Shown one piece after another: positions 8,455 to 17,158 of a stretch of DNA of 50,628 nucleotides. Position numbers and translations under genes: made by a program. How positions within the stretch are numbered: position 1 is the stretch's first letter; each line of letters opens with the position of its first letter. The DNA is from an uncultured Verrucomicrobiota bacterium. Lineage in GTDB: Bacteria > Verrucomicrobiota > Verrucomicrobiia > Verrucomicrobiales > Verrucomicrobiaceae. The DNA is taken from NCBI GenBank assembly GCA_903838675.1, contig CAILZI010000071.1:1-50628 (forward strand), in the 5' to 3' direction. The notes beneath the pieces are model-generated. The model saw only the letters and a list, made by a program, of their open reading frames with translations, was not told the DNA's origin and did no database searches.

Positions 8455-11400
8455 ATGAAAGCCATCTTCGTTGCCGCCTTGTCTGTGGGATTGTTCAACA
8501 GTCCTGCGGCTTTTGCCCATACCTGGAAAGCCGGTGCATCTGCCGACAAAGAGAGCCTGCGTCAGCATATCCTGGATGAGTGGATGCAGCAGCATGCGGT
8601 GCCGAGTGAAGGTGAGATCAAGCCGGTGCAGGTGGCTTCGACGGCGTCCACCTTGAACCTCGCTGCGGCAGCGGCGGCCAATGCGGCGAATGCACCAGCG
8701 GCGGCAAAGCCGTTTCTCGCTTTCCAGAGGCTCGAATTGAAGTGGGACAAGGATTTCTTGTTCGTGGGATCGAACGGACTGCCGGATCACAACATGATGG
8801 TGGGCATCACGGCGTGGCAGCAGCAGGTGCCGCTGCCGCAGAGCTACACGGGGGACAACATGTGGCGCATTCCTTTGCATCCGATTCCCGCGAAAACACC
8901 GGCCATTGTTGAGGGGCATTTCCTGCGAGGAGCCATCGCATTGGGAGTGAACGGCATCCCGATTTTCAATCCGCAGAACAATCGTGGTGAGGTTTCCTAT
9001 GAAATCGGCGAACTGGATCAGTGGGGCGGTCACTGCGGACGGGCGGATGATTACCATTACCATATCGCGCCTTTGCATTTGCAGGATGTGGTGGGGAAGG
9101 GGATGCCGATTGCGTATGCGCTGGATGGCTACCCGATCTATGGACTTACGGAGCCGGATGGCTCGCCAGTGGGCAAGCTGGACGTGTGCCATGGGCATGA
9201 AGATGCGAAGGTGGGCTACCACTACCATGCCTCGACGAAGCGGCCATATTTGCAGAGTGCGTTTCATGGCGAAGTCGTGGAGGCGGAGGGCCAGGTGGAC
9301 CCGCAGCCGCGTGCGCAGCCAGTTCGCCCTGATACAGCTCCCCTGCGTGGGGCGGAGATCACTGGTTTTGAGAGCTCGGGATCGAACAGCTACAAGCTCA
9401 GCTATAAGCTCAGCTATAAGGTGGGCAGTGACAAGCGTTCGATCACCTACAGCATCAACAGCGATGGCACCTATCCCTTTGAGTTTAATAATGGGAGCGA
9501 GGGCGTGGTGAAGGAAGTCTATACGAGCCGAGGTGGCGGCGGCGGCAAGGGCCCCGGTGGACCTGGTGGGAAGGGCAAAGGCATGGGGAAGGGCAAGGGC
9601 GGGCCTGGCAAAGGCATGAAGCCCGATGAAAATCCACCTGCGCCTCCTGAAGAAGCGCCAAGACCGCCGCAGCCACAAGCCTCAGGCAGCCTGATGGATG
9701 TGAATGGCGACGGCGTCGTCACCGCACAGGAATTCGCTGAGAATGTGAAGCGTGAATTTGCCGCGAAACGCAGCGGTGGGACGCTGGCTGCCGCCATGGC
9801 GAAGGCCCGCAGCGAATTTACCGCGCTGGACCGCAATGGTGACGGCAAACTGGATGTGAGCGAACTGGCAGCACCCATGGCTGCGCCTGCCGAGCAACCC
9901 AGCGGACGGCGTGGCGGGGTGCCCACTGCAAAGGGAGGCGGCGGCTTTGTTTTGACCAGTCCTGAAGTGACAGATGGAGGCAATCTGCCCGCAGATTATA
10001 CGGGCGACGGCAGTGGCGCGACCCTGCCCCTTGAATGGAAGGGGGCACCTGCCGGCACAAAGAGCTATGCCTTGATCATGGATCATCTTGCTCCGGGCAA
10101 TGAGATGAAGAGCTACTGGGTCATGTGGGACATCCCAGCGAACGTGACGAGCCTGCCGAAAAATGTAAAGGGCATGGGCAAGCTGGGAGTCGGCTTTAAA
10201 GGTGAAGAGGGATATGAGCCGCCGCATTCACAGGGGCCCGGTGAAAAGACCTATGTGCTGCATGTTTATGCGCTTTCCGGCGAGCCGCAGCCCAAGGCTA
10301 CCGGTCGTGGCGGCGTGACACGGGAAGATTTGCTCGCTGCAATTGATGGTAAAGTTCTCGCGAAGGCAGATTTGAGCGTTGTGTACTCACGTGGTGGGGT
10401 GACAGCAGGTGGTGGTATGGCGCCTGGAGAAAAGAAGGCTCCTGGTGGTCCTGGCGGCATGGCTCCGGGAGGCGGCACTCAGCCGATGCGGCCCGAAACA
10501 ACCACGCAGCCAATGACGCCGCAGGCCGGTGGTGGTGGACAGCAGGGTGGTCAGCGCAAGCCGTGGATGCAAATGCACGGCACCGAGCTCGATGGCAATC
10601 AGGATGGAATCGTCACCCTGGCTGAGACTCTTGCTGACATGAAAGTCGCAGCTTCCAAGTATGATGCGGACATGGATGGCATCATCACACCTGCCGAGAT
10701 CGATGCGGCGGGCGACATTCGCGAAGGTGCTGCATTCGCCGGATTCATCAACCGTCATGCTTTCGAATTGGATGCAAACCAGGACAGCCGTCTGAGCAGC
10801 GTGGAACTGGCGGATGCAGCCAATTACATTTTCGGAACGGCCGATCTGGATCATGACGGCAAACTCACGGCCGAAGAAGTGCAAAGCGCACCGAATGCAC
10901 CAATACGCGCGGCTGCTCCTGGCAGCGGAGATCAACCGCCTGCGCCACCCCCTTCAACGATTCCTCCTCCCGGCCCGGCCACAATGCCTGCAACAAACGG
11001 GGGCAATGGCAGCGGAGGAACGCGCCCTCTCGACAACATCTTCAATCCGCCTGCACAAACAGGAACAGGCGGTGCAGGTGGACAGCCGATGCAGGCCGGT
11101 GCAGGTCAGGGCGGCCAGCGTTCCGGTGGTGCTCCGGGTGAAGCTGGAAAGGGCGGCGGTAAAAAGAAAAAGGGTGGTGCCCCCCCCGGACTGATCAAGC
11201 CGAGCATCGCTGACACCATGAAACTCAATGTGTATGCCGACAATTGGTTCATGCTCTATGTGAATGGCCGCCTCGTTGCCGTGGATCCCATACAGTTCAC
11301 GCCGCACAATGTCGTGAGCGTCGATTTTCTGCCGGAGTATCCGATGACGATTGCCGTGCTCGCGAAGGACAATGCCGATCCGAAGACCGGACTCGAATAC

Positions 11401-11790
11401 GGCAGCAGCATCGGCGATGGCGGTTTCATTCTGAAGTTCGCCGATGGAACTGTGACCAATGCCAGCTGGAAAGCCAAAAGCTTTTTTCACGGTCCGATCA
11501 ACGGCGACACCGCGAATCCGCAGGTCAAACAAGAGCCGTTGCCAGCAAACTGGTGGGCTGTCGATTTTGACGACAGCACGTGGAAGAACGCCAAAGAATA
11601 CACGGTCGAGGAGGTCGATCCCAAGCAGCCCTATTTCGAGAATGATTTCGAAGGAGCCAAGTTCATCTGGACCGACGACCTCGCACTCGACAACACCATC
11701 ATCTTCCGCACCAAGATCGAGAAACCGGAATGGAAGCAGCGCTGGAACACGAAGCCTGATCTCGACGTGAGCGGCGCACCCTTGAGGTAG
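8455..11790 (+). CDS. Exported mosaic protein: YHYH domain, EF-hands, PEBP-like domain, C-terminal beta-sandwich
   Basis: ATG 8455 is preferred over the in-frame GTG at 8446 because a GAGG ribosome-binding sequence lies just upstream and a signal peptide follows (MKAIFVAALSVGLFNSPAAFA). The protein has 1111 residues. About 85-285 is a YHYH domain with Tyr200-His-Tyr-His203, ALDGYPIYG and a second GYHYH. About 355-385 is a Gly/Lys-rich linker. About 412-475 is an EF-hand pair (DVNGDGVVTAQEF, DRNGDGKLDVSEL). About 499-645 is a PEBP/Raf-kinase-inhibitor-like domain (PLEWKGAPAGTKSYALIMDH, YWVMWDIP). About 707-812 holds further EF-hands (DGNQDG, DADMDG, DANQDS, DHDGK). A second Gly/Lys linker comes next, then a C-terminal carbohydrate-binding-like sandwich (WFMLYVNGRL, DFDDSTWKNA). 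No catalytic function is established; it may be a calcium-stabilised surface protein. It leads a four-gene run of exported proteins. Confidence 0.85.
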   Translation: MKAIFVAALSVGLFNSPAAFAHTWKAGASADKESLRQHILDEWMQQHAVPSEGEIKPVQVASTASTLNLAAAAAANAANAPAAAKPFLAFQRLELKWDKDFLFVGSNGLPDHNMMVGITAWQQQVPLPQSYTGDNMWRIPLHPIPAKTPAIVEGHFLRGAIALGVNGIPIFNPQNNRGEVSYEIGELDQWGGHCGRADDYHYHIAPLHLQDVVGKGMPIAYALDGYPIYGLTEPDGSPVGKLDVCHGHEDAKVGYHYHASTKRPYLQSAFHGEVVEAEGQVDPQPRAQPVRPDTAPLRGAEITGFESSGSNSYKLSYKLSYKVGSDKRSITYSINSDGTYPFEFNNGSEGVVKEVYTSRGGGGGKGPGGPGGKGKGMGKGKGGPGKGMKPDENPPAPPEEAPRPPQPQASGSLMDVNGDGVVTAQEFAENVKREFAAKRSGGTLAAAMAKARSEFTALDRNGDGKLDVSELAAPMAAPAEQPSGRRGGVPTAKGGGGFVLTSPEVTDGGNLPADYTGDGSGATLPLEWKGAPAGTKSYALIMDHLAPGNEMKSYWVMWDIPANVTSLPKNVKGMGKLGVGFKGEEGYEPPHSQGPGEKTYVLHVYALSGEPQPKATGRGGVTREDLLAAIDGKVLAKADLSVVYSRGGVTAGGGMAPGEKKAPGGPGGMAPGGGTQPMRPETTTQPMTPQAGGGGQQGGQRKPWMQMHGTELDGNQDGIVTLAETLADMKVAASKYDADMDGIITPAEIDAAGDIREGAAFAGFINRHAFELDANQDSRLSSVELADAANYIFGTADLDHDGKLTAEEVQSAPNAPIRAAAPGSGDQPPAPPPSTIPPPGPATMPATNGGNGSGGTRPLDNIFNPPAQTGTGGAGGQPMQAGAGQGGQRSGGAPGEAGKGGGKKKKGGAPPGLIKPSIADTMKLNVYADNWFMLYVNGRLVAVDPIQFTPHNVVSVDFLPEYPMTIAVLAKDNADPKTGLEYGSSIGDGGFILKFADGTVTNASWKAKSFFHGPINGDTANPQVKQEPLPANWWAVDFDDSTWKNAKEYTVEEVDPKQPYFENDFEGAKFIWTDDLALDNTIIFRTKIEKPEWKQRWNTKPDLDVSGAPLR
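9388..9420 (+). repeat. Short in-gene tandem repeat, 12-bp unit
   Basis: The unit AGCTAYAAGCTC occurs as two full copies (9388-9399, 9400-9411) and one partial copy (9412-9420) inside the YHYH gene, encoding SYKL SYKL SYK. It keeps the frame. Unit-number changes would add or remove four residues between the YHYH domain and the Gly/Lys-rich linker. Confidence 0.85.
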
Positions 11791-11808
11791 CGTCAAATTT
11801 CAGCAGCC

Positions 11809-13257
11809 ATGAACCGTATTCGCTCACTTTGCTTCATCTTTGTCTTTCCCATCGTGGCGAGGGCGGAAGTCAATTCGCCAAACATCCTCGTGATCATGGG
11901 GGAGGCGCAGGGGTGGGCATCTATGTCGGTGCCGCAGGATGATCGAAATCCGGAAGGCTCGACCGGCAACTTCATCCATACACCGAATCTCGACAGCATT
12001 GCTCAGCACGGCATGCGCTTTTCTGACTTCTACGCGTCGTCGCCGCGCTGTACTCCCACCCGTGCTGCTTTGTTTACCGGGCGCAATCCGGCGCAATTGC
12101 ACATGACGTTTGTCGGTGAAAGCAAGAAGGAGGGAGGGGTGAATCCGGGAGACAGGGTGATCGCGCCGGAGACAACATCGCAGCTTTCTGCGGGCATAGA
12201 AACCATCGGCACGCTTTTGAAAAAGCAGGGATATGCGACCGCGCACTTCGGCAAGTGGCATGTGGGGCGAGAGAATCCGCAGATCAACGGCTTTGACGAA
12301 AACGATGGCCCGAACAGCAACGGTGGTCCGGAAAACGTTGATGAGCCGAATCCGAAGCAGTGCTACGCCACGGCGAAGCTCGGCATGGACTTCATGACAC
12401 GGCAGGTGAAGACGCGGAAGCCTTTCTATCTGCAAATTTCTCATTATCCCGGCAAGCAGCCGGAAAGCGCCACGCCTGAGATGCTGGAGTCAGTTAAACG
12501 CCGGCTCGGCAATCGTCTGGACATCATGCGCATTGGTCAGGCGGCAGGTAATGAGGAGATCGACAAGACGATTGGCCTCGTGCTGGCAAAGCTGAAGGAA
12601 CTCGACGCTCTGAAGAACACTTACATCATTTATACGGCCGACCACGGAGCTCAGGGGCGCAATGCGAACGGCGCGCTGACCAACGGCAAGGGGACTGTCT
12701 GGGAAGGCGGTCTGCGTGTTCCTCTTCTCGTTGCCGGACCTGGCATCAAGGCCGGGCAGTTCTCCCATGTGCGTGCCAGCACGGTGGATGTGCTGCCGAC
12801 GATCATGGAGCTGGCGGGGGTGCCATCGAGCATGCTGCCGAAAGGTCTTGATGGTGTCAGTCTTGTGGGAGTGCTGAAGACAGATCCGAACACCCCGCCC
12901 AAGCGTGTCCATGAGGAGTTCGTCGTTCATTTTCCGCATTATGATAAAGATGAGATCGGCCCCGCTTCAGCCATCGTTTACCAGAATTGGAAGATGATCC
13001 GCGTATTCGAAACGGAAAAGCGAATGTTGTTTGATCTCTCGAAGGACATTGGGGAGCAGAGGGATCTCTCGCAGGAAAATCCGAACATTGTCCTCGCTCT
13101 CGACAACCGTTTGATGGACTACTTGCGTTCTGTTAAGGCCGGCATGCCGAAACCGAATCCCGATTATGTCGAGGGCGGAGAGAAGTCTGGTGACCGCAAA
13201 GGTGGAAAGGGTGGGAAAGGCGGCAAGCAGAAGCCGATGATGAAGGAGCCAAAATAA
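11809..13257 (+). CDS. Exported sulfatase-family protein with altered N-terminal metal-site motif
   Basis: A 482-residue secreted type I sulfatase-fold protein with a signal peptide ending near ARAE. The formylglycine signature is intact: Cys81 in RCTPTRAALFTGR fits C-x-P-x-R, so anaerobic or FGE-type maturation would be needed. The C-terminal metal motif is YTADHGAQG, followed by NGKGTVWEGGLRVP. The N-terminal metal motif, normally ADDxGW, reads MGEAQGW, so the two Asp ligands are replaced by Glu32 and Ala33. Other aligned family features (TPNLDSIAQHGMRF, HFGKWHVG) are normal. The protein ends in a Gly/Lys-rich tail (RKGGKGGKGGKQ) not needed for the sulfatase fold. It lies 18 nt after the YHYH gene and 23 nt before a second sulfatase. 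Activity is uncertain; phosphodiesterase-like or inactive roles are possible. Confidence 0.88.
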   Translation: MNRIRSLCFIFVFPIVARAEVNSPNILVIMGEAQGWASMSVPQDDRNPEGSTGNFIHTPNLDSIAQHGMRFSDFYASSPRCTPTRAALFTGRNPAQLHMTFVGESKKEGGVNPGDRVIAPETTSQLSAGIETIGTLLKKQGYATAHFGKWHVGRENPQINGFDENDGPNSNGGPENVDEPNPKQCYATAKLGMDFMTRQVKTRKPFYLQISHYPGKQPESATPEMLESVKRRLGNRLDIMRIGQAAGNEEIDKTIGLVLAKLKELDALKNTYIIYTADHGAQGRNANGALTNGKGTVWEGGLRVPLLVAGPGIKAGQFSHVRASTVDVLPTIMELAGVPSSMLPKGLDGVSLVGVLKTDPNTPPKRVHEEFVVHFPHYDKDEIGPASAIVYQNWKMIRVFETEKRMLFDLSKDIGEQRDLSQENPNIVLALDNRLMDYLRSVKAGMPKPNPDYVEGGEKSGDRKGGKGGKGGKQKPMMKEPK

Positions 13258-13280
13258 AATCAGAGCCCGTTTTTAGAACT

Positions 13281-14654
13281 ATGAAATTTTATCTTATCAG
13301 CATTGTCGTTCAGCTGTTGGCAGCCAGTGCCTTTGCCAAGGCCCCGAACATTCTCTTCATCCTCGCGGATGATCAATCCTGGAGCGGCACCTCGGTACGC
13401 ATGATGCCCGGTGAACCCGGCAGTGCGAGCCGTGAATTTCACACGCCGAATCTCGAAAAGCTCGCCGCGCAGGGGATGACGTTTTCACAGGCCTATGCGG
13501 CCCATTGCAAATGCGAGTGCTCACGTGCGGCGATCCAGATGGGGCGTACCACGAGTACGCTGAATGCGACCGATAAAAATGCCCGCAACTGGAGCGCGCC
13601 GGTCACGGACTCGCTGGTGAACACGCTCAAGAAGGCGGATCGCACCTACCGTGCGGCGCATTTCGGCAAGTGGCAGTGGTTTCACACGCCGGAGTCGATG
13701 GGTTATGATGCCAGCGATGGCATCACGATGAACGAGGACGGGGACACAACGAATCCCGAAGATCCCAAGCAGTCCTTCAGCATCACACGCCGGGCGGGCG
13801 AATTCATGCAGTCGCAGGTGAAGGAGGGGCATCCATTCTTTCTGCAGCTTTCCTATTATGCCGTGCATCAGACACCGCAGGCGCTTGCAGCGACACTCAA
13901 GAAATACGAAGGCATGGCCAATGCGGAGAAAGGAGGTCGCGGGGATCGTGCGGTGATGGCTGCCATGACGGAGGATCTCGACACCTGTGTGGGTGCCGTC
14001 CTGAAGAAACTCGAGGAACTGCACATCGCTGAAAACACGATTGTCATTTACACCTCTGACAACGGTGGCCGCACCAGCCTGTTGAATGGTGGCAAAGGCG
14101 ATCTCGGCGAAGGGGGCATCCGTGAGCCGATGATCATTCGCGTCCCCGGCATCAAAGGCGGTCTGAACTGCACCACTCCCGTCATCAGCTACGACCTCAT
14201 GGCCACGGTGCTTGACTTCGCTGCTCCTGGATTTGTCTTGCCGAAGGGAGTCGAAGGCGGCAGTTGGAAACCACTGCTGATGAGCGCTGGTAAATCGCCG
14301 GTAAAGCGTCCCATCGACCGCTTTGTGTGGCACCAAGTTGTTGAAGTGGAGCATCCGCAGTCCGCCATTCGCAAGGGGGACTACAAGCTGCTCTATTTCT
14401 GGGATACCAAGGAAGGTATGCTCTTTGACGTGGTCAAAGATCTTGGCGAAACGCGTGATCTGGCGAAACAAAACCCGGAAATTGCGGCCAGACTCCAGGC
14501 GGAGCTCAAGGCACACATCCGCGCCGGAATCGGAGAGCAGGCGTCCGCAGCGCTGGAGCGCGGCGAATTTCCGCAGGGGCGTGGCCCGGGCCCGGGGAAA
14601 GGCAAGGGACCCGGAGGTGGAAAAAAGAAAGATGGAAAGAAAATGATGAAGTGA
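13281..14654 (+). CDS. Exported sulfatase-family protein with non-canonical CxCSR active-site motif
   Basis: A 457-residue secreted sulfatase-fold protein (signal peptide MKFYLISIVVQLLAASAFAK). The metal motifs are normal: Asp30-Asp31 in LADDQSW and YTSDNGGRTS near residue 255. HFGKWQW and GGKGDLGEGGIREP are also present. The formylglycine signature is not standard: at the expected place the sequence is HCKCECSRAA, so Cys78-x-Cys80-Ser-Arg82 replaces C-x-P-S-R. Formylglycine-generating enzymes prefer Pro (or Ala) at that third position, so maturation of Cys78 is uncertain. The C-terminus is a Gly/Lys-rich tail (PGPGKGKGPGGGKKKDGKK). It is part of a probable operon with the neighbouring sulfatase (23 nt) and the lectin-like gene (16 nt). 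Substrate is unknown; a sulfated polysaccharide is the usual guess for this family. Confidence 0.87.
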   Translation: MKFYLISIVVQLLAASAFAKAPNILFILADDQSWSGTSVRMMPGEPGSASREFHTPNLEKLAAQGMTFSQAYAAHCKCECSRAAIQMGRTTSTLNATDKNARNWSAPVTDSLVNTLKKADRTYRAAHFGKWQWFHTPESMGYDASDGITMNEDGDTTNPEDPKQSFSITRRAGEFMQSQVKEGHPFFLQLSYYAVHQTPQALAATLKKYEGMANAEKGGRGDRAVMAAMTEDLDTCVGAVLKKLEELHIAENTIVIYTSDNGGRTSLLNGGKGDLGEGGIREPMIIRVPGIKGGLNCTTPVISYDLMATVLDFAAPGFVLPKGVEGGSWKPLLMSAGKSPVKRPIDRFVWHQVVEVEHPQSAIRKGDYKLLYFWDTKEGMLFDVVKDLGETRDLAKQNPEIAARLQAELKAHIRAGIGEQASAALERGEFPQGRGPGPGKGKGPGGGKKKDGKKMMK

Positions 14655-14670
14655 TCTGCTGTCACACTTC

Positions 14671-15864
14671 ATGAAATCCATTTTTCTTTTGATGCTAAGT
14701 GCCGCCGTGTCCTTATGCGCTGCTCCAGCGAGCGATCCAGTCGCGCCATCCAGCAATTATCTGATTTTTGAGGATGGCAGAGAGGGGCCGCTGCCCGCGA
14801 GCCTGGAATTTCATCACGGTTCATGGAAGTTTGAAGATGGCGCCATGGCGGGTGAGCAGGTGCCCACTGAGAATCACATGGCCACAATCAAGGTGCTCAT
14901 GGCCTTTGATCAGATGAAGGTGGAGTGGAAGATGAAGTTCGTGGTGCCCAAGCAGCGTTTCCTCTTCGTGGCCTGGCCTGCGGATTCCAGCGCCCACGCG
15001 ATGGATTTCAACTATGTGCCCGACACCGGAGAGATCTCCTTGGTGCGTCCGAAAACAAAGGACAAAGACGGTGCAGTTCTGGTGAAGGGGAGGGCAATGC
15101 AGCTTAACATCGAGTGGCATGAGATTGTCTGCATTCACGACGGCCCGAATTTCACCCTCACGATTGATGGCACCACCATCACGGCTGCCGATGAAGCATT
15201 CACTCGCCCCATGGGACCCTTTTACCTGAATGGTGGCGGTTTCAATGGTGCCAAATTTCTGGTCAAAGACCTCAAAGTCACCGCTTTGCCGGGTTCACCG
15301 CAAACCCGCAAACTGCTGCCGCCCAAAGGAGCTGCGGCACCCAATCCTGCAAAGATCAATGTTACTCCCGTCGTTTACAAACCGAACCCGGGTGACATTC
15401 TGGTCGCTGATTTTGAAACAGCGAACCCCGTCGAGTGGAAAGCATCTGGCAATGCTTTTGGTCCGGGAGTGCGCAGGAATGCAGTGACTGGTTTTATCGG
15501 CACAGGACTCATCAATACTTTTCTTGAGGGTGACAAAAGCACTGGCACGCTGACTTCGCCGCCATTTGCCATCGCAAAGAAATTTGTGAACTTTCTTATT
15601 GGCGGTGGGGATCACCCGGGCAAAACGGGCGTTTTGCTGCTCATCGATGGCAAAGCCGTTCGCACGGCCACGGGCTTGTCATTGAAGAATTCTGCGGGGC
15701 AGGAGGTCATGGACTGGCAGTCGTGGGATGTGTCGGAGTTCGCTGGCAAGCGGACCAGCTTCCAGATTATTGACGACCAAACTAGTGGCTGGGGGCATAT
15801 CCTGGTGGATCAGGTGTTTCAGAGTGACCAGGCCATGCCTTCGTCATTACCCGTCAAGAAGTGA
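14671..15864 (+). CDS. Exported two-domain protein: lectin-like domain plus levanase/GH32-associated beta-sandwich
   Basis: A 397-residue protein with a signal peptide (MKSIFLLMLSAAVSLCAAP). The first half (about 30-215) resembles concanavalin-A-like/DUF1080-type domains: LEFHHGSWKFEDGAMAGE, WKMKFVV, and a strand-rich sugar-binding fold with no obvious catalytic pair. The second half (about 240-390) matches the C-terminal module often fused to levanase/GH32 or other PVC glycosidases: ADFETANPVEWKASGNAFG, GTGLINTFLEGDKSTGTLTSPPF, FLIGGGDHPGKTGVLLLIDG, WQSWDVSEFAGK and GWGHILVDQVFQSD. Here that module has no attached glycosidase. Co-location with two sulfatases suggests a polysaccharide-binding helper. 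A hairpin terminator lies 77 nt after the stop, so this is the likely end of the operon starting at 8455. Confidence 0.8.
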   Translation: MKSIFLLMLSAAVSLCAAPASDPVAPSSNYLIFEDGREGPLPASLEFHHGSWKFEDGAMAGEQVPTENHMATIKVLMAFDQMKVEWKMKFVVPKQRFLFVAWPADSSAHAMDFNYVPDTGEISLVRPKTKDKDGAVLVKGRAMQLNIEWHEIVCIHDGPNFTLTIDGTTITAADEAFTRPMGPFYLNGGGFNGAKFLVKDLKVTALPGSPQTRKLLPPKGAAAPNPAKINVTPVVYKPNPGDILVADFETANPVEWKASGNAFGPGVRRNAVTGFIGTGLINTFLEGDKSTGTLTSPPFAIAKKFVNFLIGGGDHPGKTGVLLLIDGKAVRTATGLSLKNSAGQEVMDWQSWDVSEFAGKRTSFQIIDDQTSGWGHILVDQVFQSDQAMPSSLPVKK

Positions 15865-15940
15865 AGTGCATTTCGGTATTTGCAGTGTGGGTGTTGGAAG
15901 ATTGTAAATCCGGCGTTTACTGCCGATGAAGAAGGCGTGC

Positions 15941-15967
15941 CGCCAGTGTTGAACGACTGGCGTTTTT
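15941..15967 (+). terminator. Rho-independent terminator candidate
   Basis: CGCCAGT at 15941-15947 pairs with ACTGGCG at 15956-15962, followed at once by five T residues (15963-15967). It lies 77 nt after the lectin-like gene stop and 28 nt before the alpha-hydroxyacid oxidase start, so it would end the 8455-15864 transcript. The stem is only seven pairs. Confidence 0.6.
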
Positions 15968-15995
15968 CGCCATCACTGTCATTCACTCACACGCC

Positions 15996-17156
15996 ATGTC
16001 TGAAGTCTTTAATTCCAACTACCCCTCCATCGAGCACCTTCGCGAGAGAGCACGCCAGCGTGTGCCGCGTTTCGCCTTTGAGTATTTGGAGGGAGGTTGC
16101 TTCTCTAACATCAATCTTCAGCGGAACACGGAGGAGATCAGGCAGGTGCAGCTGCGGCCCTGGTATCTGCGGGACTATCCCGGCTCAGACCTGAGGACGG
16201 AACTCTTTGGCACCACCTACGATGCTCCTTTTGGCGTTTCCCCCATCGGCCTGCAGGGACTGATCTGGCCCAAGGCGACCGAGATCATCGCGAAGGCGGC
16301 GCATCAGCACAACATTCCTTTCACGCTCAGCACGGTCGCAACGGCCAGCATCGAAACCGTGGCCGAGCTCACGCAGGGAAAGGCGTGGTTTCAGCTCTAC
16401 CACCCCGCTGAGGATTCGCTTCGTGACAAGCTGCTTGATCGTGTTCGGGATGCAGGCTTCCCGGTGCTCGTCATTCTCGCGGATACGCCCACCTTTGCCT
16501 ATCGGCCCAAGGAAATTCGGAATGGTCTGTCCATCCCGCCGCGGATGTCGGTGCGCAATGTGATCCAGATGATGCTGCATCCCACGTGGTCGTTCAGCCA
16601 GCTCGCGGCAGGTGCGCCGGAGTTTAAGACGATGAAGCCTTATCTGCCAAAGGGGCTGAACATGAAGCACCTCGGCCTCTTCATGAACAAGACTTTCTCG
16701 GGTCGTTTGAATCCGACAAAGATCAAAGCCATTCGCGAGCGCTGGAAGGGCAAGCTCGTGGTGAAGGGGGTGGTTACTGAGGAGGATGCTGAAACGGCGC
16801 TCAGCCTGGGCGTGGATGGTTTCATTGTGTCAAATCACGGCGGCCGACAACTGGATGCCGGACAGTCCACGATCAAACCGCTCACTGAGCTCGCGAAGAA
16901 ATTTGGCCAGCGTACCACGGTCATGATCGACAGCGGCCTGCGCGCCGGGCCTGATGTGGCTTGTGCCCTTGCGAGCGGTGCCAAGTTTGCTTTCATGGGA
17001 CGGTCCTTCATGTATGGCGTCGCTGCGCTCGGCAAGACCGGCGGCGATCACACGATGACGATGCTGAAGCGCCAGCTCAAGCAGGTGATGGAACAGGTGG
17101 GATGTGAGCGGGTGGCGGATCTGCCAAAACATCTGGTGAATGGGCCAGAGGCTTGA
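15996..17156 (+). CDS. FMN-dependent alpha-hydroxyacid oxidase/dehydrogenase
   Basis: A 386-residue protein of normal length for the LldD/glycolate-oxidase/lactate-monooxygenase family. These FMN enzymes oxidise L-2-hydroxyacids (lactate, glycolate, mandelate) to 2-oxoacids, passing electrons to O2 or quinone. Visible features are FAFEYLEGGCFSNINLQRN near residue 28, PIGLQGLIWPKAT near 82, FQLY near 133, the active-site base His281 in VSNHGGRQLD, and the FMN-phosphate region MIDSGLRAGPDV and GRSFMYGVA. No signal peptide is visible. The gene starts just after a terminator hairpin, and its stop is two bases before the TruD start codon, so the pair is translationally close. The exact substrate cannot be told; the C-terminal half resembles lactate-dehydrogenase-type members. 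Confidence 0.9.
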   Translation: MSEVFNSNYPSIEHLRERARQRVPRFAFEYLEGGCFSNINLQRNTEEIRQVQLRPWYLRDYPGSDLRTELFGTTYDAPFGVSPIGLQGLIWPKATEIIAKAAHQHNIPFTLSTVATASIETVAELTQGKAWFQLYHPAEDSLRDKLLDRVRDAGFPVLVILADTPTFAYRPKEIRNGLSIPPRMSVRNVIQMMLHPTWSFSQLAAGAPEFKTMKPYLPKGLNMKHLGLFMNKTFSGRLNPTKIKAIRERWKGKLVVKGVVTEEDAETALSLGVDGFIVSNHGGRQLDAGQSTIKPLTELAKKFGQRTTVMIDSGLRAGPDVACALASGAKFAFMGRSFMYGVAALGKTGGDHTMTMLKRQLKQVMEQVGCERVADLPKHLVNGPEA

Positions 17157-17158
17157 AC

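Noticed and set aside
8359..9678. Minus-strand open frame of 439 codons
   Set aside because: It is antisense to the YHYH gene and crosses its promoter region; no domain is recognisable.
13521..14756. Minus-strand open frame of 411 codons
   Set aside because: It is antisense to the second sulfatase with its conserved metal motifs.
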